A DNA stretch of 8,557 bases from Neisseriaceae bacterium (GTDB lineage: Bacteria > Pseudomonadota > Gammaproteobacteria > Burkholderiales > Neisseriaceae), in assembly GCA_017989485.1 (NCBI GenBank), contig JAGNPU010000060.1, positions 1 through 8,557 on the forward strand, written 5' to 3'. Every line of letters begins with the position of its first letter. Within the stretch, counting starts at the first letter, position 1. The notes beneath the pieces were generated by a model. It had not been told where the DNA came from. It searched no databases and saw only the letters and a list, made by a program, of their open reading frames with translations. Of this stretch, positions 1 to 5,863 are shown one piece after another. Position numbers and translations under genes: made by a program.

Positions 1-973
1 CCAGAATCAGGCCGATGATGATGGTTAAGACCCCAGTCCAATATAAGGATGCATAGGGCAACATCAGGGTAAACGGGGCCACGCCTAAGATAGAGCCCCA
101 AATCACGTATTTTCGACCGATGCGGTCGCCCAATGGCCCACCCAATATCGTGCCGGCGGCCACCGCAAAGAGGAATAAAAACAGGTGAAACTGGGCGTTC
201 TGGATGCTGAGGCCGAACCGCTCCATCAGGTAAAACGTGTAGTAACTGCTTAGGCTCGCCATGTAGAAATACTTGGAAAAAATCAACATCAGCAAAATCA
301 GCATCGACTTAATGACCAAGGCCCGAGGGTAAGGACTGGCCAAGGCCACCTTAGGTTGATTTTTGGCCACCCGCTGCTGGGTTTGATACCAGCGGCTGAC
401 CTGTAATAAAACCAAGATGGCCAAGAGTGCCGCCAATGAGAACCAGCCGATGTTGCCGCGGCCATAGGGGGCGATCAACAAGGCCGCCAGCAAGGGGCCT
501 AAAGAGCTGCCGAGGTTGCCCCCTACTTGAAATAACGATTGTGCCAGGCCATGGCGCCCACCGGAGGCCATCCGCGCCACTCGAGAGGATTCTGGGTGAA
601 AAATCGAAGACCCAGTGCCCACCAACGCGGCGGCGACCAACACCATAGAAAAACTAGGGGCGAATGCCAACAGCAAGACGCCGCTTAAGGTAAAGCCCAT
701 GCCTAAAGGTAAGGAATAAGGCTGCGGGTACTTGTCCGTATACATGCCTATGATGGGCTGTAACAGGGAGGCCGTCACCTGATAAGTAAGGGTAATCAAC
801 CCTACCTGCATGAAGCTGAGGGTGAATTCGGCTTGCAACAAAGGGTATAGCGCCAAGATCAACGACTGCATCATGTCATTGAGTAAATGAGACACGCTGA
901 TGGCCCCAATAATGGAGAACGCGGTTTTGGGCTTATTCGGCGCTGGCGCCATGGTGGGTGTGTTGGTAGACAT
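1..973 (-). CDS. fsr: Fosmidomycin resistance MFS exporter Fsr (3' end outside window)
   Basis: This is a major facilitator superfamily drug-efflux protein of the inner membrane, closely resembling E. coli Fsr, which exports fosmidomycin. About 324 residues are visible; the family is about 400 long, so roughly the last fifth lies beyond the left edge. The N-terminal part reads SHLLNDMMQSLILALYPLLQ, followed by TDKYPQPYSLPLGMGFTLSG, GTGSSIFHPESSRVARMASG, GGRHGLAQSLFQVGGNLGSS, FSKYFYMASLSSYYTFYLM and GGPLGDRIGRKYVIWGSILG. All are near-identical to my memory of E. coli Fsr. Hydrophobic helices recur throughout, with a basic, hydrophilic central loop (SRWYQTQQRVAKNQPK) between the two six-helix halves. 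ATG at 973 is the earliest possible start, because an in-frame TAA lies four codons upstream (983-985). No clear Shine-Dalgarno sequence precedes it. The family is certain; the true substrate in this organism is inferred. Confidence 0.93.
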   Translation of the reverse strand, partial: MSTNTPTMAPAPNKPKTAFSIIGAISVSHLLNDMMQSLILALYPLLQAEFTLSFMQVGLITLTYQVTASLLQPIIGMYTDKYPQPYSLPLGMGFTLSGVLLLAFAPSFSMVLVAAALVGTGSSIFHPESSRVARMASGGRHGLAQSLFQVGGNLGSSLGPLLAALLIAPYGRGNIGWFSLAALLAILVLLQVSRWYQTQQRVAKNQPKVALASPYPRALVIKSMLILLMLIFSKYFYMASLSSYYTFYLMERFGLSIQNAQFHLFLFLFAVAAGTILGGPLGDRIGRKYVIWGSILGVAPFTLMLPYASLYWTGVLTIIIGLIL

Positions 974-1127
974 TGATGTTTTTTATAGAATCTGTTTTGA
1001 GGGGCTTATCTTAACTGCTTATGAAGGCGCTGGCCAGTATGCCTGTGCTGTAGACGATTTGTCTGCCGTTCGGCAAAGTCGCCTATTTAAGGAACGCTAC
1101 ACATTGACGTTATGTTAAATTTTTACT

Positions 1128-1147
1128 CTATAAATAATTATTTTTAG
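1128..1147. repeat. AT-only near-palindrome between fsr and the membrane-protein gene
   Basis: A 20-bp palindrome with a single mismatched pair sits in the most AT-rich part of the 974-1153 spacer; its core AAATAATTATTT is perfectly symmetrical. It lies just past the stop of the gene ending at 1154 and about 155 bp upstream of fsr. It could be an operator for fsr or a weak AT-only hairpin. It lacks the GC stem and T-run of an intrinsic terminator. Nothing else in the 974-1153 spacer is convincing; I found no good sigma70 promoter for fsr there. Confidence 0.35.
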
Positions 1148-1153
1148 CTATGG

Positions 1154-1777
1154 TCATTCAGGCCGATCCACCCTCATGACGTGTTTGAAATCACACTGGG
1201 TAGGCATAGTGTCTGCTACCCACCCTAGCTTCTGGCCTAGGCGATACCATGGGGCTTGATTAAAATAAGGCCCAAGCTGTTGCTGGTCCATGGCCACATT
1301 GTGGGCAATCCGTTGCGGTGTCGTTTGTGCTTCCGTCACCCAAGCAAAATTAAGGTCGTAAACTTCTAACACAACGGTGGCCACCGGCCCGATAGGCAAG
1401 CCCACAATGTAGCGAAAATCCCCCTCCCCCAAGCTGGGTTTGTTTTGAAAAGCACATTGCCAGGCCGACCCCTCTGTCGTTGGCCACACCCAGCGGCTAT
1501 GCCAGGTTTGACCCAAGCCCAAAAACCAATACATCGGCAAGCCCAAGCCGATGCTCATCACCCCCAGCCAAAAGGCCCATAAGCCTAATTGCCGCCCTGG
1601 TGACGGTTGTGCTTGAACCAGCGCACGATACAAGGGTTTGCCCACGATGACGCCGCTGCCCACTAATAAGGTAAGCCCATAGCCAGGATGGGCAAACGAC
1701 AATAGGCCGACTAAAAACACCAGCGTTAGGCCCAGCCAAATCATTTGGCCAACCCAGAGCAGCTTGGTTACACGCAT
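1154..1777 (-). CDS. Uncharacterised membrane protein with three N-terminal helices and a C-terminal soluble domain
   Basis: I do not recognise this protein. From the ATG at 1777 it has 207 residues. Hydrophobic helices lie at about 5-28, 33-48 and 64-88, with basic residues (K47, R51, R62) between the second and third. By the positive-inside rule this puts the roughly 120-residue C-terminal part in the periplasm. That part is rich in Trp, Gln and Pro and holds the only two cysteines, C108 and C195, which could form a disulfide. An in-frame TTG at 1792 would add five residues. I prefer the ATG because the likely promoter at 1807-1835 puts transcription start near 1800, leaving a normal leader of about 23 nt for the ATG but only about 8 nt for the TTG. 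GGGTG lies upstream of the ATG as a weak ribosome site. It appears monocistronic, between LysR and fsr. Confidence 0.7.
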   Translation of the reverse strand: MRVTKLLWVGQMIWLGLTLVFLVGLLSFAHPGYGLTLLVGSGVIVGKPLYRALVQAQPSPGRQLGLWAFWLGVMSIGLGLPMYWFLGLGQTWHSRWVWPTTEGSAWQCAFQNKPSLGEGDFRYIVGLPIGPVATVVLEVYDLNFAWVTEAQTTPQRIAHNVAMDQQQLGPYFNQAPWYRLGQKLGWVADTMPTQCDFKHVMRVDRPE

Positions 1778-1806
1778 ACACCGCACCCACAATTGAATAA
1801 AAGCAG

Positions 1807-1835
1807 ATTATCCCAGAATCCCCCCGCCCTGTCAT
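1807..1835 (-). promoter_or_regulatory. Sigma70-type promoter with extended -10 for the membrane-protein gene
   Basis: Read on the minus strand, the -35 is ATGACA (1830-1835, five of six consensus bases). After a 17-bp spacer comes the -10, GATAAT (1807-1812, five of six). TG precedes the -10 with one base between, as in an extended -10 promoter. The predicted start point near 1800 suits translation from the ATG at 1777. Part of the spacer is an unusual G-rich tract (GGGCGGGGGG). Confidence 0.6.
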
Positions 1836-1919
1836 AGGCCGCCCAGCAACAGTGGGCCAATAACGCCACGGGATGTTTCTGGCTCAGATGCGCGAAGCGG
1901 CGTCTTCATGGGCATCGTA

Positions 1920-2810
1920 CTAGGCCATTTTGGCCACAATGTCGTTGATTAAGGCACGGGCCAATGGCGTCAACGCATTGCGTTCTTTGAGCACGATGCT
2001 GCGTTCACGAACCGCCCATGACTCATCTAAGGCAATCTGGCTGATGTTCATGGTTTTACTGTGGCGTTTGGCTGCCGACTCTGGCACGATGCCCACGCCG
2101 ACACCTGCTTCAATCAGCCGACAAACAGACTCAAAACCCGACATGTGTATCCGTGTCGCCATCGACAAACCCAATAAGGCCTGCTGTTCATTTAAAAAGG
2201 TTTGCAAGGTGCTGCCTTGATGCAGCCCAATATAGGCATAGGCCAAAGTGTCTTTAAACTTGACCTGTTTTTTAGTGGCCAAATCATGCCCGTGTGGCGC
2301 CACCAAGACTAAGCGGTCGGTGCTGAAGTGGATGGTTTGTAAGCCCATGGCCGGCACTATGCCAGACACCACGCCGATGTCGGCGGCGCCCTCAACAACG
2401 CCCCTAAAAATACCCTTGGTCAGCTGTTCCTGTAGGTCTATGGTGACCAAAGGCCGTTCGGCCAAAAAGCCGGCCAGGATTTCTGGCAAAAACTCGGTGA
2501 CCGCCGTCGTGTTGGCGTATACCCGAACGTGGCCACTTTGATCGGCCCCATAACCCGAAAACTCATTTTTAATGTTGTCGATCTGGCGCAGCACCAGCCG
2601 TGCGTGTTGTAATAAGCGCTCGCCCGCGGGGGTCAGGTCCAAACCTTTATTGTGCCGATAAAATAAGCGGCTGCCCAACTGTCCTTCCAGCGCTTTGATG
2701 CGGGTACTGGCCGACGCGGGGGACACAAAGGCTTTTTTTGCCCCCTGCGTTAGGCTAGGCGACTGTGCCACGCAGGCAAATACCTTTAAATCCACAAGGT
2801 TAAAATGCAC
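1920..2810 (-). CDS. LysR-type transcriptional regulator, candidate regulator of the CoA-ester operon
   Basis: This is a full-length LysR-family regulator of 296 residues from the preferred GTG start (298 from the ATG at 2816). The N-terminal winged helix-turn-helix runs from NLVDLKVFACVAQ through TQGAKKAFVSPASASTRIKA to LEGQLGSRLFYR, within about residues 4-52. The linker helix follows (LTPAGERLLQHARLVLRQID), then an effector-binding domain from about residue 93 (GHVRVYANTTAVTEFLPEIL) with typical elements such as DIGVVSG and EAGVGVGIVPES. In P. aeruginosa and Yersinia a LysR regulator (ItcR type) controls itaconate genes and lies next to them. Here the gene is about 1 kb from the hydratase gene, with a VOC and a glycine-zipper gene between, so control of the plus-strand operon is an inference. 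A 108-nt gap separates it from the VOC gene on the same strand, without an obvious terminator. Confidence 0.93.
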   Translation of the reverse strand: MHFNLVDLKVFACVAQSPSLTQGAKKAFVSPASASTRIKALEGQLGSRLFYRHNKGLDLTPAGERLLQHARLVLRQIDNIKNEFSGYGADQSGHVRVYANTTAVTEFLPEILAGFLAERPLVTIDLQEQLTKGIFRGVVEGAADIGVVSGIVPAMGLQTIHFSTDRLVLVAPHGHDLATKKQVKFKDTLAYAYIGLHQGSTLQTFLNEQQALLGLSMATRIHMSGFESVCRLIEAGVGVGIVPESAAKRHSKTMNISQIALDESWAVRERSIVLKERNALTPLARALINDIVAKMA

Positions 2811-2816
2811 ACCCAT

Positions 2817-2821
2817 CTCCT
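2817..2821 (-). promoter_or_regulatory. Shine-Dalgarno AGGAG that favours a GTG start for the LysR gene
   Basis: On the minus strand AGGAG directly abuts the ATG at 2816 with no spacing, which is poor for initiation there. The same site lies 6 nt before the in-frame GTG at 2808-2810, a normal distance. The GTG is therefore the likelier start, shortening the protein by two residues. Confidence 0.6.
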
Positions 2822-2918
2822 GTTGTTTACGCCCATGGTCATCGCCTCATGATCACCGGCTGACGACAAATGTGCCAGGCTCGCGGCTTAGGCGCCATGG
2901 CAAGGCTTGAACGGATGG

Positions 2919-3302
2919 TTAGGGTGAGCGCGACCAAATGCCCACCAGATTGCCTTCTAAATCCTTAAAGTTGGCATAATACCCCTCTTCACCGCCCTTA
3001 ATCGGGGTGCACGGCGTGACGATCAGCCCCGCTTCGGCACCAACCCGCTGCAAACACGCCGCGATAGACTCAACCGTAAAGTACACGACGGTGGCCCCAT
3101 AACCTATGTCACGAAGCTGCGCTTCACTGCCGCCCACCAAAGCCCCACCCGTAAAGGCTTCATGTTCTGGGCTAGGAAACAGCGCCATGGTGCGCTCGCC
3201 CATGTCGACTATTTCTAAGGTGACGGGCAACACATTTTGGTAAAACGTCGCCGCGGCTTTCAGATCACGGGAGATGATTTCAAACCAAGCAATGGTAGAC
3301 AT
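2919..3302 (-). CDS. VOC (glyoxalase/bleomycin-resistance fold) family protein
   Basis: This 127-residue protein of the vicinal oxygen chelate superfamily is full length for a small one-domain member. The first beta-alpha-beta module starts with WFEIISRDLKAAATFYQNVL (6-25) and the second with VYFTVESIAACLQRVGA (73-89). The ending YYANFKDLEGNLVGIWS (108-124) is the usual VOC finish, with E116 in the position often used as a metal ligand and E8 as a possible partner. GGALVGG at 52-58 is a common loop. The reaction cannot be read from sequence; members act as lyases, isomerases, dioxygenases or binding proteins. The start is well supported: AAGGAG lies 6 nt before the ATG. It follows the glycine-zipper gene after 55 nt and is probably in the same transcript. 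The P. aeruginosa itaconate locus also carries a VOC-fold gene (PA0880), but I cannot tell whether they are orthologous. Confidence 0.88.
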   Translation of the reverse strand: MSTIAWFEIISRDLKAAATFYQNVLPVTLEIVDMGERTMALFPSPEHEAFTGGALVGGSEAQLRDIGYGATVVYFTVESIAACLQRVGAEAGLIVTPCTPIKGGEEGYYANFKDLEGNLVGIWSRSP

Positions 3303-3357
3303 AATGACTCCTTATTAAGTTTAAGCGCGGCCGTATGAGGCCTAAACGCCTAGCGGA

Positions 3358-3546
3358 TTAAATCGACTCACCCACTGTTGCCACCGCCACCACAATGCCA
3401 ATGACCACGCCTAACACACAGCCAACCGTGCCACCTGCCACGGCACCAATGGCCTCAAAGCCAGTGCCACCGATGATGCTACCCAACAGCACGCCCACTA
3501 CCCCCCCAACGACAGCGCCGACAACGCTGGTTTGCTTGATCGACAT
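3358..3546 (-). CDS. Small protein of two perfect glycine zippers (membrane hairpin)
   Basis: This 62-residue protein has no function I recognise. It has two hydrophobic helices joined by a short turn (GTGFEA, 27-32). Each helix is an unbroken GxxxG ladder: glycines at 10, 14, 18, 22 and 26, then at 34, 38, 42, 46 and 50. The halves align with each other (8-26 against 32-50) with 11 of 19 residues identical, suggesting internal duplication. There is no cleavable signal peptide and no double-glycine bacteriocin leader. Glycine zippers of this type pack membrane helices tightly and occur in channels, outer-membrane-associated proteins and some pore-forming peptides. The start is firm: AAGGAGG lies 6 nt before the ATG. 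The site overlaps the stop codon of a 19-codon ORF upstream, so translation is probably coupled. The VOC gene follows 55 nt downstream. C43 is the only cysteine. Confidence 0.8.
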   Translation of the reverse strand: MSIKQTSVVGAVVGGVVGVLLGSIIGGTGFEAIGAVAGGTVGCVLGVVIGIVVAVATVGESI

Positions 3547-3552
3547 ACAAAG

Positions 3553-3559
3553 CCTCCTT
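3553..3559 (-). promoter_or_regulatory. Consensus Shine-Dalgarno overlapping an upstream stop codon
   Basis: On the minus strand the TAA ending the 19-codon ORF (3559-3561) shares a base with AAGGAGG (3553-3559), which lies 6 nt before the glycine-zipper ATG. A ribosome terminating on the small ORF would cover this site, which is the usual arrangement for translational coupling or leader-peptide control. Confidence 0.6.
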
Positions 3560-3618
3560 TAGCCCGTAAAAATAGCCAGATACACGGTTGCGCCATGGCA
3601 CCGTAATGAAAACATCAT
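3559..3618 (-). CDS. 19-residue small ORF or leader peptide upstream of the glycine-zipper gene
   Basis: The reading frame encodes MMFSLRCHGATVYLAIFTG and ends in TAA. It has an excellent ribosome-binding site, AAAAGGAG, 6 nt before the first ATG, and a good promoter just upstream (3647-3676) that would give a leader of about 20 nt. Its stop overlaps the Shine-Dalgarno of the glycine-zipper gene. The combination of promoter, ribosome site and coupling argues that it is translated. There is no run of a single amino acid of the kind seen in biosynthetic attenuation leaders. The peptide is mostly hydrophobic with one Arg, one Cys and one His, so it may be a regulatory leader or a small membrane peptide. 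A second ATG is codon 2. I cannot match it to a known family. Confidence 0.5.
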   Translation of the reverse strand: MMFSLRCHGATVYLAIFTG

Positions 3619-3646
3619 GACGTACTCCTTTTGGCGATGTCAATCC

Positions 3647-3676
3647 AATATATTTTTAAAACTATTTTAATTTCAA
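3647..3676 (-). promoter_or_regulatory. Sigma70-type promoter for the small ORF / glycine-zipper / VOC genes
   Basis: Read on the minus strand, the -35 is TTGAAA (3671-3676) and the -10 is TATATT (3647-3652), each five of six consensus bases, separated by 18 bp of almost pure A/T. The start point would be near 3640, about 20 nt before the 19-codon ORF. It is the best promoter in the spacer between the two divergent gene blocks. Confidence 0.65.
3656..3670. repeat. Inverted repeat inside the promoter spacer, possible operator
   Basis: TTAAAA and TTTTAA flank a 3-bp centre (CTA on the plus strand), a perfect 6-bp-arm inverted repeat lying between the -35 and -10 of the minus-strand promoter. 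Its position would let a bound repressor block RNA polymerase. In such A/T-rich DNA it may also arise by chance. Confidence 0.3.
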
Positions 3677-3746
3677 CAGCTTAAACCAATTCAAAAGCAT
3701 GAGCCGCAGCATGACGCATTAAAAAATAAAGCGTTGCCGTCGATTG

Positions 3747-3767
3747 GCGTTCATCAAAATGAAACGC
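3747..3767. promoter_or_regulatory. Inverted repeat upstream of the CoA-ester operon, candidate LysR-protein site
   Basis: The arms GCGTTCAT and ATGAAACGC are complementary apart from one extra base and flank CAAA. The repeat contains a T-N11-A pattern, as in LysR-type boxes, and ends about 75 bp before the hydratase ATG, a distance suiting an activator site. Another GCGTT lies exactly 16 bp upstream of the first arm (3731-3735), and the inverted AACGC starts 16 bp after it. No near-consensus sigma70 promoter is visible between here and 3842, as expected for an activator-dependent promoter. Which regulator binds is inference. Confidence 0.4.
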
Positions 3768-3841
3768 GGTGTTAAAAAAATAGCGATTCTCAAAACACCA
3801 AACATCGGCCATGCTGAAGGCTCATTAATTAACCGCCCTCT

Positions 3842-4702
3842 ATGTCCCTTATGACCTCACGCCCTGATGATTTAAGCCCACCCCAAACCACTGTCGACGT
3901 CATTGACCCAGTACGGGTTCGCCGCCTGGCGGTCACCCTTGGCCAAGACGTGCCCACTGTCGGTCAAGACTTGCCTTGGCTATGGCATTGGGCTTTTTTT
4001 CAAGCCGAGCGGCCGGCGGCTGAGCTAGGCCAGGACGGTCATCCCGAAGCGGATGGCTTTGTGCCCGTCCCTTATGGCCTAAGGCGGATGTGGGCCGGCG
4101 GCCGCTTTGAGTTTTTCAGCCCCCTCGTGATCGGGGCAACCGTGCAGCGCCAAAGCCACCTCGGCGCCATCACGGAAAAACAGGGGGCCGGTGGCACGCT
4201 TCGCTTTGTGACGCTCACGCACCAATATTGGCAGTCAGACACCCTCGCCCTAGTGGAACACCAGGACTTGGTTTATCGTGGGCCTGGCCCGACTAAGCGG
4301 CAAACCCCAATGCCCTCACGCTTGCCGCAATGGCAACACGTCGCGCACCCTGACAGCACCCTCTTGTTTCGGTATTCCGCCGTAACCTTTAACGGCCACC
4401 GCATCCATTACGACTACCCCTACGCCACCGCCACGGAAGGCTATCCCAACCTAGTGGTGCATGGCCCACTGATGGCCACCTGGGCGCTACAGGCGTTTAC
4501 ACAGGCGCATCCACATAAAACCATCACCCATTATCGCTATCGCGGCCTCAGGCCTAGCTGCCTGCCTGACGCCATCACGGTTTGCGGCTGCTTGAGTGCG
4601 CCACAGCAGGCCGAGGTATGGCTACACAATCAGGCAGGCCTCATCCAGCAAGGCCAAATTACCTATGCTGACCCATCCCTAAGTAAGGACGCACCATGTT
4701 GA
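3842..4702 (+). CDS. ich: MaoC/FAS1-like acyl-CoA hydratase, probable itaconyl-CoA hydratase
   Basis: This 286-residue protein has a double hot-dog fold of the MaoC/FAS1-like dehydratase type, the group that holds itaconyl-CoA hydratase (Ich/RipB) and mesaconyl-C4-CoA hydratase (Meh). The N-terminal hot-dog ends with MWAGGRFEFFSPLVIGATVQ (83-102). The C-terminal one carries the group signature LFRYSAVTFNGHRIHYDYPYA (residues 175-195) and EGYPNLVVHGPLMATWAL (199-216). In the R-hydratase motif D-x-N-P-I-H the final His is present (H189), but Asp is replaced by N184 and Asn by H186. The proposed reaction is itaconyl-CoA plus water to (S)-citramalyl-CoA in the cytoplasm. It is the first gene of a four-gene operon and overlaps the next by 7 nt. 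No Shine-Dalgarno precedes the ATG, yet an in-frame TAA at 3830-3832 rules out an earlier start. The fold is secure; the substrate is inferred from the neighbouring transferase and lyase. Confidence 0.85.
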   Translation: MSLMTSRPDDLSPPQTTVDVIDPVRVRRLAVTLGQDVPTVGQDLPWLWHWAFFQAERPAAELGQDGHPEADGFVPVPYGLRRMWAGGRFEFFSPLVIGATVQRQSHLGAITEKQGAGGTLRFVTLTHQYWQSDTLALVEHQDLVYRGPGPTKRQTPMPSRLPQWQHVAHPDSTLLFRYSAVTFNGHRIHYDYPYATATEGYPNLVVHGPLMATWALQAFTQAHPHKTITHYRYRGLRPSCLPDAITVCGCLSAPQQAEVWLHNQAGLIQQGQITYADPSLSKDAPC

Positions 4703-5850
4703 ACCAAGACCATCAGGCCATCCGTGAAGGCATTCGTGCCCTATGTGGCCAATACGATGCCGCCTACTGGCGTGCGCTAGACCAGCACAAGGCTTTTCCT
4801 GAAGCCTTTGTGCAGGCCTTAACCGAAGCGGGTTGGCTTTGCGCCATGATTCCGCAAGCCTATGGCGGTACGGGGCTTGGGCTCAGCGAAGCCTCTATCA
4901 TTCTTGAAGAAATTAACCGCAGCGGCGGCAATGCGGGCACCGTTCATGGCCAAATGTATAATCTGTTCACCCTCGTCAAGCATGGCTCAGAAGCACAAAA
5001 ACAAGCCTATTTGCCCTTGCTCGCGAAGGGCACACTCAGGCTCCAGTCTATGGCCGTGACCGAACCGACAACGGGGACAGACACCACCCAGCTCAAAACC
5101 ATGGCGGTAAAAACGCCGCAGGGCTACTGCATTAACGGGCAAAAAGTCTGGATTTCCCGGGTACAGCATTCAGACCTCATGCTGCTGCTGGCGCGCACCA
5201 CGCCCTTGGCTGAGGTCGCCAAAAAGTCGGCAGGCCTGTCGCTGTTTTTGGTCGATCTTGGCAAGGCCATTGGCCACGGCCTCACCGTGCGGCCCATCCC
5301 CAATATGGTGAATCATGAAACCAACGAACTGTTTTTTGACAACCTGATGTTGCCGCCTGAGAGCCTGATTGGCGAATTGGGAAAAGGGTTTCAATACCTA
5401 TTGGATGGGCTTAATGCGGAACGGACCCTGATCGCCGCGGAATGCATAGGCGATGGTCGGTGGTTTATCGACAAAGCCGTGGCCTATGCCAAGGAACGCA
5501 TCGTCTTTGGTCGGCCAATCGGCCAAAACCAAGGCATACAATTTCCTTTGGCCAAAGCCCATATGGCCATCGAGGCCGCCGACCTGATGCGCTGGCGCGC
5601 CTGTCAAGAATACGATGCTGGCCTCGAGGCCGGCGCCAGTGCCAATATGGCCAAATACCTCGCTGCCGAAGCCTCTTGGCTGGCCGCCAATGAGTGCCTA
5701 CAGACGTTTGGGGGCTTTGGGTTTGCCCAGGAATACGACGTAGAGCGAAAATTTCGCGAAACGCGGCTATACCAAGTGGCCCCCATTTCCAGCAACTTGA
5801 TTTTGGCCTATGTCGCCGAACACCTTTTAACCCTCCCCCGTAGCTTTTGA
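4696..5850 (+). CDS. Acyl-CoA dehydrogenase family flavoprotein
   Basis: This 384-residue protein has the full acyl-CoA dehydrogenase length and domain order: N-terminal helical domain (about 1-117), beta domain with the FAD-contacting VTEPTTGTDT motif (121-130), and C-terminal helical domain with FGRPIGQNQGIQFPLA (271-286) and QTFGGFGFAQEYDVERKFRE (336-355). The usual YEGT motif, which supplies the catalytic Glu in most family members, is replaced: after RETRLYQ comes VAPISSN, putting Pro363 at the Glu position. E242 in GLNAERT aligns with the Glu that acts as base in isovaleryl-CoA dehydrogenase (LDLERL), so an active oxidase with a moved base is plausible. It starts inside the hydratase gene (ATGTTGA overlap) with TAAGGA as ribosome site. 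The matching gene of the P. aeruginosa itaconate locus is PA0879. The substrate is unknown; methylsuccinyl-CoA or another branched C5 thioester is a guess. Confidence 0.92.
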   Translation: MLNQDHQAIREGIRALCGQYDAAYWRALDQHKAFPEAFVQALTEAGWLCAMIPQAYGGTGLGLSEASIILEEINRSGGNAGTVHGQMYNLFTLVKHGSEAQKQAYLPLLAKGTLRLQSMAVTEPTTGTDTTQLKTMAVKTPQGYCINGQKVWISRVQHSDLMLLLARTTPLAEVAKKSAGLSLFLVDLGKAIGHGLTVRPIPNMVNHETNELFFDNLMLPPESLIGELGKGFQYLLDGLNAERTLIAAECIGDGRWFIDKAVAYAKERIVFGRPIGQNQGIQFPLAKAHMAIEAADLMRWRACQEYDAGLEAGASANMAKYLAAEASWLAANECLQTFGGFGFAQEYDVERKFRETRLYQVAPISSNLILAYVAEHLLTLPRSF

Positions 5851-5863
5851 CCCAGGCCCCCTT

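Noticed and set aside
427..648. 73-codon plus-strand frame
   Set aside because: It is antisense to fsr, Arg/Pro/Ser-rich with no ribosome site, and fsr is unmistakable on the other strand.
900..1118. 72-codon plus-strand frame crossing the fsr start
   Set aside because: It is partly antisense to the fsr N-terminus, with no ribosome site and no recognisable motif.
1497..1835. 112-codon minus-strand frame overlapping the membrane-protein gene
   Set aside because: It lies in another frame of the 1154-1777 gene, its start precedes the likely promoter's -10, and its composition is not protein-like; the other frame has clear membrane helices.
1793..1919. Terminator after the LysR gene
   Set aside because: A GC-rich imperfect hairpin (GACGCCG against CGCGCATC) has mismatches and no T-run; the spacer is better explained by the promoter at 1807-1835.
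3303..3357. Possible terminator hairpin between the glycine-zipper and VOC genes
   Set aside because: Only a 4-bp GGCC/GGCC stem with weak flanking pairing and no T-run is present, so read-through into the VOC gene is more likely.
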